DNA of 64,000 nt from Epiperipatus broadwayi (Eukaryota; Onychophora; Udeonychophora; Euonychophora; Peripatidae), in contig JAQFVV010006633.1 in NCBI GenBank assembly GCA_028023455.1, forward strand, positions 186,001 through 250,000, read 5' to 3'. The notes under the pieces were generated by a model, which worked only from the letters and a program-made list of their open reading frames with translations, had not been told where the DNA came from and did not search any database. The position numbers were made by a program, and so were the translations under genes. Numbering within the stretch: the stretch's first letter is position 1; the number at the start of each line of letters is the position of its first letter. Positions 1 through 11,075 of the stretch are shown in pieces.

Positions 1-3000
1 ATGTATCTGTTTCTCTATATTTAATAGTAATTCAGTTTACTTTAAAAATATATTATATGTTTATCTGTTTAGGATAATATTATTTATGTATTATACAATT
101 TGATGAATTATAATTTTTATATGCATCAATAAAACATCAGGCTGTCATGGAAGATTAAAGAAATATTTGAGTTTACATTAATAAATAGATATTTTAATAA
201 AAATTATTAAACTATTACATTGTAGAAATGATCTTCAATATCTTATCAATAATCATGCTGTCTATTTAGCCAGAGTCCATTACTTGAGGGAGTATAGTAG
301 TACATTATATTATTGTTACTTTATGGGGAAAAGGCATTGCTGAATTTTACAATTTTGCCTATGTGTACTTCTCTTTGTTAATCAGATAGTTACCACTAAG
401 TAGTTCAAAAGTGTAATATAGCAATTGAATTTCTTGCATCCCAAGCTATGATTCAGTGCTGATGGGATGATCATTTAAAGAAAGTAGGTTTGAATGTGGG
501 TTCCTTTCATAGTGCCATGATATGTATTGCTTTATGATATCAATTCAAATAAAAATGGCCAGTGAGCTCAAATCTTTTAGTCCATAACATCCTTATTTAT
601 TACTAAATTGATATGCTTATGGTGATGGCATATCTAGATATGAATGATCAATGATGAACTAGAAAATTACTATTTCTTGGCTAACAATGGCAGCAATAGT
701 CTTAAAGACTAATAAAGCCTTTCGATATGCTCATTGCCAATTTTTGATTGGGATTAGAATATCAAATAAATGTCTACCTACAGATTAGCCAAAACATTCT
801 GTATTGAGTTCTATTTATTTTTTTATTTGTATTTAATTTCAATCTTGGTATGTTGCTATTCCATTATTTACAAACAGTAAATCTCCCATGTAATCCAATT
901 ACTATACACAAAAATACTTATATTTGTGTGTGTTTGGATCATTTGTGCTATTTGTGAGACCCATAATTGGTAGTAAATGCAATAACATTATATATAATAC
1001 ATAACTGCAAATAATTTATAGTTAAGCTTTTCACTAAATTATAACAATATTCAAGACAAGTAACTTTTTCTGAAATATTTTTAACTTTTTCCTCTCATTC
1101 ATTCTCCTTTTTTACTCTATTATTTTAAGTCATCTGACTTGTTTTCAAACTTGGTTTTATGATATTATCATGACATTAGTAGATAACTATATACAAAATG
1201 TGTTAGAAATTATATTTATTTTGATTTTATTATTCAACATTATTTATTAAACATAAAATTTAAATATGATAACATTACTGGCTCTTGAATAATGGTCTCT
1301 TTATTTATATATTAAATTTTTTTAAAATTATTGAAAATCATTTTCTCATGCAGAAATAGACCAGTTTTTGTTATCCTTTGTTTTCAATGTAGTCCCTTTT
1401 TTTTTTACTTAAAATATACATTATTCTGGGTCTTCTAAAGTATTTGATTTCACATAATACAACTAACGATAAAACAAAAAATTGGCTAAATATTAGCGTT
1501 GTAAATTTATCAAAAATATGTAAATATTTTTTTTAAAAAAATGTTAACAGAATTTTTAATTAAAAACACTTTCTGCAATTTAATAATTTCAATTGTTATT
1601 AGAATTAAAGCAGAGTGCTTGAGAAAAAAATCTTCAATACGTTACATCTCATAATAAGAAGCAGTTTTATTGTCATGTAGTTAAACATTTCATAAGTTTA
1701 TTTTTTAATTCGCTATGTTATTTAAATATTTATTTTAATGAAGTATTTATTATTTTTTCTAACATTGATTATTTTGTAATTTTGTTTAAAGTATTTGTTT
1801 AAGTTATTAAAAACTAACGAGTTAATGAGATATTGATTACCAGTTTTTAAAGGGTTTTATGTAAAAAAAAAAAAAAAAACGGCATTCGCCATAATATATT
1901 TCCTATTTGCCAATAAGCAATAATTGCATCCAGAAAATAATTTGTCAATTACAATTTTAATGTGTAATATTATTTTTATAAATTGTTTTCATTTAACAAG
2001 TTTATTAAATAAACATTCAAAAGAGATCAGGAAAATAATTTAATGATGTGCATCCCAACATATATCAAATTAAACTAGTTTGTGTGTGTGTGTGTGTGTA
2101 TTACAAATCAAAAGCTTTCCCAATATACTCTTATAGAAAAACTGTGAAAATGAAAGAATAGTGAGAATGTTATGATACTCTTTCTGGTTTAATTCTTCAA
2201 CTAAAAATAACTGGATATCTGTTTGAGTTACTAAACAATAGTTTAAATGGTGTCTTCTGAAAAAAAAAAATTAAGTTGTTATAGGAATCCTTATTAAATA
2301 AAAAAAAATTATTCATATTAAATTGCAAGTCATGAGTATTGTAGCACAAAATCTTCCACATATATATATAATTCTATTAACACTTTTACATCATCATATT
2401 AAAATTTATTTTATGGTAATTTTCCATAATGATCATCATTAGTTTGAAACTATAATTTACTTTGATTAACAAGCAAACTTTTAGTATGGCAATCTCCAAA
2501 AAACGGTTACCATTTTTTATGATTATATAATTTATAAGACTATTGATATAATAGAATGCTGATGTCTTGAAAACAATATTTTTTTTTTGCAAAATAAAGT
2601 GGCAATATATATCCCCCAAAAGTAAAAGCTTTTTATACTACATAATTAAAAACAAAATTTGATAAAAATGTAAATATGCATTAAAAATAAGAATAAAATA
2701 TATACCTTCACTAATATATGCTTAACTTATTTAAATTGTATTCCAAGATTGTATTCTTCAATAATAGAATTGTTGATCAATTAAGGCAAAGATACCCTTC
2801 TCATAAATGTAAACAATTCTTAGCATCCTCTTCCCAGATTACTTATAATTATTCCAATTTGAAAAAAAAAACAAAAAAAACATTGATCTCATATAATAAA
2901 TAAACTAAAATAAATTAAACAGGGTACATTAGCTAAAATATTTATTTAATTAATTTGTAATTAGTATTTTTGCAAAAATAGGATTGAGTTGTGTAAATAA

Positions 3001-3591
3001 CTTTCGTTGCAAATCTAAGCAATGATCGTTTAAAAAAATAATTTTGATTATTGTGTGATTTAAAAATATATATTAGTCATATAATTCAAAATGTATACCT
3101 AAAATAATTGAGAAAATATTATGTGTATTTTAATTTAATGGATTGTAATATCAATAGAATATCAACATTGAGGATGTGGCTTCAAAGTGATGACCACAAC
3201 CATAAAATATTATAAATTACTGCTAAAGAAGCATAAGAATTACATTACATATATCCATAAATAGTTCCTACAATGCATTTCTACATATGTTAGTATGGCT
3301 TTTATTGATAATATGCTTAATCATATATTGATTCCTAATTATACTTGTTTTGGTTTGGTTTTTAATTTTAAAGATATTTTGAATCTGTGATAATAAATTA
3401 AGTTTATTATTGTAAGAATTCATTATAATTGCTTACTTTTATATGAAATTCTTGATTTATAATGAGTTTTAAGAAATAAATTATTCTCATTATTCAATTT
3501 AAAGATATATAATAAAACAAAATTAGATTTAATCTTATAAAATAATTATTTATGGTATAGTAAATGTTATATAATTAATCCTAGTTTTCTA

Positions 3592-3595
<4 letters not shown>
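1..3595. other. AT-rich intergenic DNA, no gene seen
   Basis: I see no supported gene here. The stretch is A/T-rich with homopolymer runs, including a poly-A run at about 1862-1879 and a (TG)n run at about 2080-2098. The open frames at 2386-2619 (-) and 2718-2903 (+) are lysine, asparagine and isoleucine rich, as expected by chance, and carry no recognisable domain or splice context. Confidence 0.6.

Positions 3596-3596
<1 letters not shown>

Positions 3597-3662
<66 letters not shown>
3597..3662. repeat. (AT)n microsatellite
   Basis: About 33 uninterrupted AT units. The tract directly abuts the 3' terminus of a minus-strand copy of dispersed repeat R1 (3666-3768), so it is probably the expanded tail of that repeat rather than an unrelated microsatellite. 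Confidence 0.95.
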
Positions 3663-3663
<1 letters not shown>

Positions 3664-3665
<2 letters not shown>

Positions 3666-3860
3666 TTTTCAACCAGTAACCACCTAAACATTCACAGTAA
3701 ATATAGCAACCAATATTTCTAACTGCTGTCAAGGCAACCTTCACACCTTTTAATAGCAAGAATGGATATATATATATATCCAGTATTTTAATAATATGTA
3801 TCATATATATAAGATGGATATATATATATATCCAGTATTTTAATAATATGTAACATTTCA
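3664..3860 (-). repeat. dispersed repeat R1, 3' part, plus a 2-copy tandem
   Basis: Bases 3666-3768 are the reverse complement of the end of R1 (compare 39710-39815 and 6870-6970). The shared core reads, on the minus strand, GTTGCCTTGACAGCAGT followed by a block ending in GGTGGTTACTGGTT. It is followed at 3768-3860 by two near-identical units of about 52 bp, each built around a short TATATATA core and ending TTTTAATAATATGTA. The minus-strand frame across this copy is open only because it continues into (AT)n, which translates as Ile-Tyr repeats. No protein-coding role is supported. Confidence 0.75.
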
Positions 3861-4924
3861 AGATTATTTCTCATACAACTGCTTTATTAAGTAAGTGAAT
3901 ACTCCCATGCCAAAGCATAAGACATTTTTTGTTTTTAGAGATCTCTCTTTATCTCATTTTCTTATAATAGATTGTTGTTTGAAACTATTTATTTAGAAAG
4001 CATGAATTTAAATCAGTCATACTATTTATTTTAAAACTTTTTAATTTTTTTTAATAATAATTGACATGTTGTGAGATTACTCTCAATTTAAACATTGTCA
4101 ATACAGATTTAAATAATCAAATATGTAATATAAGATACATCTAAGATTTTAATAATATTAACATTTTGAGATATTACAATTAATATTTACAATTATTAAC
4201 TGTTGTTTAACTTAATATTCAAGGGTTAAAAATTAGGCACAGTCTTTACCTTCTGATTGTTTATAGTGATTTTAGAAGGTCTATGGTTGTACAGAAATCA
4301 GTTAATATAGAATTCATTCTCTGGAATATATCAAATAAATAAATTACATGCTTATATATGATTCCAGCTAAAGTGTCCAGTTGTCCAATCTGTACTTTTC
4401 ATTTATTCACAACTTTGTATTAGTCTATATATATAGCTTACTGGAGTTTTATAATAATTCCTGTTATAATATCATCTATACTTGAGATATCACAGTTAAT
4501 ATTTTATACTATAATTTTTCTGATATTATACATATAATTTCTTATTTAAAATATTGAACCCCATAATTTTTTAAAATATTCAATCATATATTAACAGTTT
4601 AATCTTATTAAATTTTTAACTTTAGAGATAATCATTTTCAATTGTTTAATAATTGAAATTTTGCATCTCCACTATTTTATAGACGTATAAAGATTTTTTC
4701 TACAGGTCTTTTTAATCACAATATTATATACTATAAGAAAACAATTATGATCATCACAAAAGTCACATACTTTATATTTGACTTTATACTTCCTCTCTTA
4801 CTCTTCAAACCCCTTTGCAAAGAAGGACAAAAACTTTATTTTCTTTCAATGACGATCAATCGATAACCATGTGTTTCCTGATCATACACCTCCAAAACCT
4901 TATCTTTTTTCTCAAATAAATCAT

Positions 4925-5289
4925 TCCCTTTCTTTCTGTGCCACCAGAGAGGATACAATATTAACATGATCTGCCCCTTTTGTAATAAAGATGAGGAGAC
5001 AATGGATCACATCCTTACTCATTGTGAAGCATGGGAGAACTTCCGAAAAATAATTTTAAAAAGAATGGTCAAACCTGAACAGGCCCAAGTAGCACTAAAG
5101 CTGGCCCTGAAAAAGGGCATGTTCGGTACAATAAGACTGGCAACTTTTATAAACTTTGCCATCTGGACCATTAAGTGCAAAATAACTTTTCAAAAAGAAC
5201 TGGACCAACTAGCAGAAGATGTCTTGCTCAACCTTCTTAAAAAAAACAAAAGAAAAAGACAAGGAATCATGTATATCCTAGTTGGCTGA
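4925..5289 (+). pseudogene. LINE ORF2 C-terminal zinc-knuckle fragment
   Basis: The C-terminal end of a non-LTR retrotransposon polyprotein, truncated at its 5' side. The frame is open from upstream of the first Met. It contains a Cys-x2-Cys...His-x4-Cys cluster (ICPFCNKDEETMDHILTHCE), the zinc-binding module found after the reverse transcriptase in L1/Tx1-like and related LINEs. An amphipathic Lys-rich tail of about 80 residues follows and ends in a stop at 5287-5289. The pieces expected upstream (endonuclease, RT palm) are absent, as usual for 5'-truncated insertions. A sister fragment with the same order, LCTLCDKD, lies at 61.7-62.9 kb. The LINE clade cannot be settled from this piece. Confidence is high that it is retroelement-derived and not a host gene. 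Confidence 0.7.
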
Positions 5290-5640
5290 TGAAACCTGGG
5301 GTCAAGTGAATTTATAACATTGATTAACATGAGTGGGAAAAAACAATTGCTAAAAAATTATCGCAAGTTCATCACTGATAGCCACTAGACCACTCCAATG
5401 CCAACAAAAAAAAAGCCAAAATGCAAAGACGGGGGGAGGGGACCACAGCCTTGGTCTAGAAGTATGATTGTAATGTGAAACCAGAACAATCACAAGCCAA
5501 CAAAGTAATAAAATCTTTGAAACTGTTGTTATCCACAAATGAGAACTCAAATGATAACTTTTAATCATTGTAAATAACTTTCATTATAAACAACTAATTA
5601 TGAATAAAGTTTGTTTGAAATGAACATGTAATGTGATTAA
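5290..5640 (+). repeat. 3' UTR of the truncated LINE
   Basis: This follows the LINE stop codon. It holds a short G-rich tract (GGGGGGAGGGG near 5431) and ends at about 5600-5635 with an AATAAAG signal. The local base composition is richer in G+C than the flanks, in keeping with an inserted element. The exact 3' end and target duplication were not resolved. Confidence 0.45.
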
Positions 5641-6450
5641 AAATATTGACCTCAAAAAATACTGAAAAACTGAAACTAGAAGTAAGTTTTTTGTTGCAAT
5701 TTATAAATATACATCTATAGATTTTTTGTTGATATTGTTTTCCAAGTTTACTCTCCTAAGGTAGTATAATCAACTTACTTTCAAAATAGAGAGAATAATA
5801 ATATTGAATATAAATTTTGTGATGACTATACAACCAATGTAGGATAGTCAGTAATTTATTATATGGACAAAAAAAATTTAAAGTTTTATATCCCTTCTTT
5901 ATGAATAATTGACGTAATACTTGGAATAGAGCCCCTCAGTATCTTCTTCATATAATGAATTATATTGAAAATAATGATACTGAATCAAATGACTACTGTT
6001 TATCTAAACTTGTTTTATTTTTTTTTAGCATAATTAGCTATATTCATCTACAATATGTTGCTAATGATGATGTTAATAAAGATAAAGCAATCTTTGAAAA
6101 AAGTTCATTGCAGAATAAAACCATATTTAATAACTTCTAATATGTAAATTATAAAAGAGATGGCATTACTGACTAGGATTTTCAATTTCTGGTAGTGAGT
6201 GTTTGAATAAGTTTTTAATCATTGTTTTCTTTTCTAGTAAAAATAGCTAGGTATTAATTATTAATGAATAACAGATAGGTAGTATATATTAGCTGTCACA
6301 TCTGAAAACAAAATTCTAAGTCTGAAAATATTTTCTGATATTATTTGTCCTAAATATGAACACACATTGTGCAATGATTGAACCATGAAGTCTTTGAATT
6401 ACTTTATATATAATAAGTGAAATATTTCTTAAAGCTAAATGTGATAATGA
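5641..6450. other. AT-rich DNA, nothing recognised
   Basis: No gene, RNA or repeat recognised. The open frame at 5955-6140 (+) has no domain and no splice context. Confidence 0.5.
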
Positions 6451-6454
6451 TGTA

Positions 6455-6992
6455 ATTAGATACCAACAGTAACCACCTAAACATTCACAGTAAAGATAGT
6501 AATCAATATTTCTCACTGCTGTCAAGGCAACCTTCTCACCTTGACAGTAGTAAGAAATATTGATTACTATCTTTACTGTGAATGTTTAGTGGTTACTAGT
6601 TAGTATATAATTACATCATTATTCTATTTAGCTTTAAGCACTATTTCACTTATTATTTCTAAATAATACATGAGCAATTTAAAAGTATTGCAGTTTGTAA
6701 TGTTATAATTGACTATTCATTAGTCTGCATTACAGTGACATGTTTATTTCATGTTTAAAGAAGGTTTATTTAAACTTCATTGTATCAATATTTTATACTC
6801 TATAGTCAAGTTGCAATCTTTATGTGTCCATATATATTCAATGGACCATTAGAAAGAATGGATTTCCATTTTTGCTATTAAAAGGTGAGAATGTTGCCTT
6901 GACAACAGTGAGAAATATTGATTACTATCTTTACTGTGAATGTTTAGGTGGTTACTGGTTGGTATCTAATTATATATATATATATATATACT
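6455..6992 (+). repeat. R1 copy with inverted partial copy, (AT)n-tailed
   Basis: A full-length-like R1 copy runs on + from about 6635 (TTTAGCTTTAAGCACTATTT) to the (AT)n tail at 6970-6992. At 6455-6540 there is a minus-strand copy of its last ~85 bases, followed immediately at 6541-6610 by a plus-strand copy, making a near-perfect palindrome centred at about 6541. The plus copy at 6880-6970 repeats the same block again. The same unit occurs at 39480-39832. Because all copies end at an AT microsatellite, R1 looks like a retroposon with a simple-repeat tail. Confidence 0.75.
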
Positions 6993-7021
6993 TGGGTTTC
7001 TTTTTACACGGAATTATTTAA

Positions 7022-8230
7022 CATGATTTTGAAGTTATGCGATTTATGTTTCACCAGAAGTCTAACTCCGATAATGCGCTATTACTTTAAATAATAAATT
7101 TCGCACACTTACGTTATATTGAAAGTAATAGTACATTATTGGAATTCGACTTTCATCTTAGTAATTTCAATATTTTCAGTGCTTTATAATAATAAGATTT
7201 TATGCAATAATGAAATTAAAATCATGATTTTCACATTTTATGTATACACACTTTAAATTTTACAATATTATAATGTAAATTTGTTCAAACATTGTGCGTG
7301 CTAATTTTGCATTTTAAATCACATTCTGTTTTTGCTTTTTAAAAAAGAACATAATCAATTATTAATCATTTAGTGTCCGCAAGTTTATTTTTAAAAGGTG
7401 AGTAATAGCAGTGGGCACAATTAAATTTGACAATTAAAAATTAAAATCTGATTTTTAATTGTAATTAACAATTTAAAAAAATTACTTACAGCGAATGTGA
7501 AATTTGATTTTTAAATGAAATTGAAAATTAAAGACAAAAATAAAAATTTAAGATTTAGTTGTTAGTTTCATAAACAATTAATAAAATCATCATCTCAAAG
7601 ATTAATTAATTACGTTGTCACCAGAAAACCATTGACATAACATGAGTGTGAACCACTAAATATCACATGATCACCATCTCATACTAGCACATAATTGTTG
7701 TAAACAAAGGCTCTTGTGAAGAATCTGATTTTTTAACCAGTTTGCAAACGAACATGTTTTTTGGCAAATAGCGTCAATAATTAAAATATGTATAAAAAAA
7801 TGTAAATTACTGTACTGTAAATTATGCATAAAAATATATTATTTTGAATAAAATTAAATATTATAGTTAAAAAAAGTTTGTCTTGTATCAATTTTTTTTA
7901 AATTTGAAATTTTTTATTAGTCATATTTTATTTTTTTATTTTTTTTTTTGCGCGAATTTTAAAGTAATTTTACATTGGTGCTTTGCTTTTACACGAATTT
8001 TGAAAAATCACAGACTGCATCCTCCCTTTTTCAATGTAAGTTACATCTATTTTTGCACTATTTCATTTGCACATGTTTTCTGAGGAACCTATCTATCGCG
8101 TAAAATGAGACCCAGGTGTGTGTGTATATATATATATATAAATAATTTTAATATTTTCATGGATAAATGATCATAGTATTATTTCTAGAAACTTCCATGT
8201 AGTAAAAATATAATAACTAATTATCTGATG
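7022..8230. other. AT-rich DNA with a short R2-like end fragment
   Basis: No gene. At about 7646-7705 there is a short match to the terminus of the R2 family (CACTAAATATCACATGATCACCATCTC, quoted in two parts: CACTAAATATCACATG, ATCACCATCTC), also seen at 33826-33885 and at the head of each unit of the 20.7-kb array. The frame at 7883-8083 (+) runs through poly-T tracts and is not credible. Confidence 0.5.
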
Positions 8231-8231
8231 T

Positions 8232-8870
8232 TTCAGTACAAATACTTTGCTCAGAGCTTCTTCTTTTTCAATCTTAAGAACATGTGTGGTGAGATTCTAA
8301 ATTGTTTTTTTTTCTTTTGTTATTTTCTTCTCATTCTCAAATTCTATTAGTTGAGAAGTTTTAAAAAATATTTTATTCTTCAATAGCTTTTCCCAATATT
8401 GTTAATTTTTTTTCCAATTCACACTTTTCATTGATGCTCTTAGACTCTTTAAAAATTCTTATAGCTTTTCTTAGCAATCTCTAGTCCTATTGTTCAATCT
8501 TTGTCATAATATGTGTTTTATTAATATTGATGTCATAGTTAGTTAATTTAAGGTGTGAATAAAAGACTGATGAATTGGATTTTTCACTAACTGCAAAATA
8601 TGTTCGTCCTTTCTTATGTTTATTCTATGATTGGTCTGTCCAGTATATGAATATAAACAAACTCTACATGGAATTTCATATACATCATGATACTCCAAAA
8701 GAATTTTATCTCTAGGGCATGGAAATACTTCATGATTTTTTTGAATGCAGTATAAACTGCGTGAATATTATTTTTCTTTAAAATAGTATCAAATTTTATC
8801 AGTTACTCCCTTTATATAAGGCTGAACAGCCTTAATTTTTGAAGTATTAAAATCATTTTTCTTATTATGT
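8232..8870 (-). pseudogene. Penelope-like element, GIY-YIG endonuclease remnant
   Basis: A degraded 3' part of a Penelope-like retroelement read on the minus strand. From about 8860 downwards the conceptual product keeps the linker before the endonuclease (VQPYIKGVTDKI, then FPCPRDKILLEYHD). Next comes the GIY-YIG-type core VYEIPC...YTGQTNHR...KDEH, and further on the KTHIMTKIEQ and LLRKAIRI blocks that correspond to the region carrying the catalytic Glu of the family. Several frameshifts and stops interrupt it. Just 3' of the coding part (8232-8285) lies the motif GAAGAAGCTCTGAG with ACTGAAAC, resembling the terminal-repeat signature of other PLEs in this window. The reverse transcriptase part is missing, so this is a 5'-truncated copy. 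Confidence 0.7.
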
Positions 8871-9064
8871 AAAAAAGCATTATTAATTGTCCTGTGATCA
8901 AAACTATTATAAAGAAACTATTTTTAGTAAATATCTTAGTGAAAATGGCTAAAAAGCTTCTTTAGAATTATTTTAGTTAATTATTTTAAAACAAAAGTTA
9001 ATAATGATCATTTCCACTAGCCTGAAGTAGAATAAGCATAAGAATAATAATTTAACTTATAATG

Positions 9065-9250
9065 CAATCACTCTCAATTTTCCCAATGCCATGACCCTTT
9101 AATACAGTTTCTTATATTATGGTGACCCCCAATCGGTAATTTTGCTACTGTTATGAATCGAAAATATGTGCTTTCCATTGATTAGGCAACCCCTGTGAAA
9201 GTGTTGCTCGACCCTCAAAGGAGTCATGATCCACAGGTTGAGAAACACTG
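9065..9250. mobile_element. SPIN-like non-autonomous hAT (MITE)
   Basis: A 186-bp element without coding capacity. Its ends and body resemble the SPIN (hAT/Charlie-type) miniature elements. The blocks are CCCTTTAATACAGTTTCTTA, TGGTGACCCCCAA, AATTTTGCTACTGTTATGAA, GGCAACCCCTGTGAAAG and CACAGGTTGAGAAACACTG. The terminal inverted repeats are degraded on the left (CAATCACTCTCAA) and better kept on the right (reverse complement CAGTGTTTCTCAACCTGTGG). It is flanked by 8-bp sequences TTATAATG (9057-9064) and CTATAATG (9251-9258), 7 of 8 identical, the length expected for a hAT target duplication. Relative to the form I know, a short internal segment after TGGTGACCCCCAA is deleted. Confidence 0.7.
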
Positions 9251-9258
9251 CTATAATG

Positions 9259-11075
9259 TAAATAATGTGGATTAATGGTCTCTGGATAGAGTAAAAGGCT
9301 CCATAGACAGATTGAATGTATTGAAAAATATTATTTTCAAAATTATAAAAAACATTCAGTTGTAATTAAAATGCCCTTACAAGTTCATGATAGGCAGACA
9401 TGAGGAGGATATTTACAGATTATATATGCCAAGTATTAAATTTCCTTTAAAAACATTTTGAGCTTACATAATATTATTTCAGGTCTTTACTTATATATAT
9501 TTTTGATTATGGAGGCAGGGAAGGAGGGTTTATTCTATACTTTTTCATTTATTGACTGGGTTGTATTGATTTACATATAGCTCACTGGGGTTTTTCAGAA
9601 ATATCTAGAACTTATTTGACTTAATTTATTGTCCTTAATGAAATGTTTTAATATAATTTTAAATATCATTTTGTATATTAATCTCTACATCTAAGTAATT
9701 TGTTTCAATGTTAAATTTTACTTTTGTAAATTTAATATCATATACACTATTATTAAATTCATTATAAATATAATTCATAGCTCATTTGTTACCAATTATT
9801 AAAATAGTATCTATAATCTAGAATAATATATTACTTTTTGATTTAATATTCATTTTTTAATTATATTAATTTTTAATTCATTTATAAATATTGATGGTAT
9901 TAGCCAACAAATTGCCTAACCCATTACTCATCCTTTATGTATACTGCAAAATTTATTATTGTATTTAAAATATAAATTATTATGCATCCGTATTAAACCT
10001 TCATTTATAATACAAGGGAGGATCCCAAAATAACCTGAATTTTATAATTAAAAAAATGTGTATTCCTGCTACTCACACTCAGCAACTTAGTTTGAGCAGT
10101 ATTTATTTAGTAGATGCACATTCTTACAGCATATTTATTCAGTAAACACACCTTCCTATAATATTTCATGTTTTATATACATTTTGATTGTTTATAAACA
10201 AGTGTAAAGTAACTGCATTTCCTGATACTTACACTTATATTATTATTATTATTGTTGTTGGTGTTTATCAGGCAGATACTCATTTCTACCATTTAGTTCT
10301 TAAATTTCACTAATTAATGCCAGATAGATGCATAATTTCTATCTGGGCATTTGGTGATATTTATTTTCATGTTATTAAAATAAATGTTAAAGACAGTCTG
10401 ACACATGTGACATTTAGTTCCTTTATTCATTTGTAATGTAGCTATTTAGTATAATTTTCCAACTACTGCAGCCTGAAGTGCTTTAGATTAATCTCAGCCT
10501 CATAATAGTATATTTTATAAAAATGATATTTAGCACAACCTTGGGTTTGTAAGTGTGATTGGCAGTTTTGAACCTGCATTGTGACCAGTTATATTAATAG
10601 ATAATAATATTGACAGTTAGTCTGTGCAGTGAGTCTGAATCTACCCAGGGATTATTAAGTTGCATAGGGTCATACATTATCCATGCATAATAAGGCAATA
10701 AATATTTAGTCATATGAATTTTACATCAAACTAGTCAGGGTAGTTAAATAAAATTGATAAGACCGTAGATTATTAATTGTTGTTATACTTTAAAAGGCCA
10801 ATAGATTGATGTTTCCTGATGGGTTTAGTCAATTGTGTTATTTGTTTAATAGGTTATGTATATACATAAATAAATCATAATATCTCATTATTCCAGCATT
10901 TGTTTTATTTACAATTAATAATAGTAAATTGCATCTAACTGAGTCTAGCAGGATATAAAAAGAAAACTTTTTGATCATGTGACGTCAGAATATGGAACTG
11001 CATGCAAATTACCCTTGGGTGTTTTGCATGTCAGATGTTCATTTTAACTGTTACTATATATATATAAAGAGAAAG
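9259..11075. other. intergenic DNA, nothing recognised
   Basis: Somewhat less AT-rich than its surroundings in places (10.0-10.9 kb), but I found no coding frame, RNA gene or transposon signature that I can support. Confidence 0.45.

Noticed and set aside
3589-3861. 90-residue minus-strand ORF with Ile-Tyr repeats
   Set aside because: The frame stays open because it runs through (AT)n. The non-repetitive part is dispersed repeat R1.
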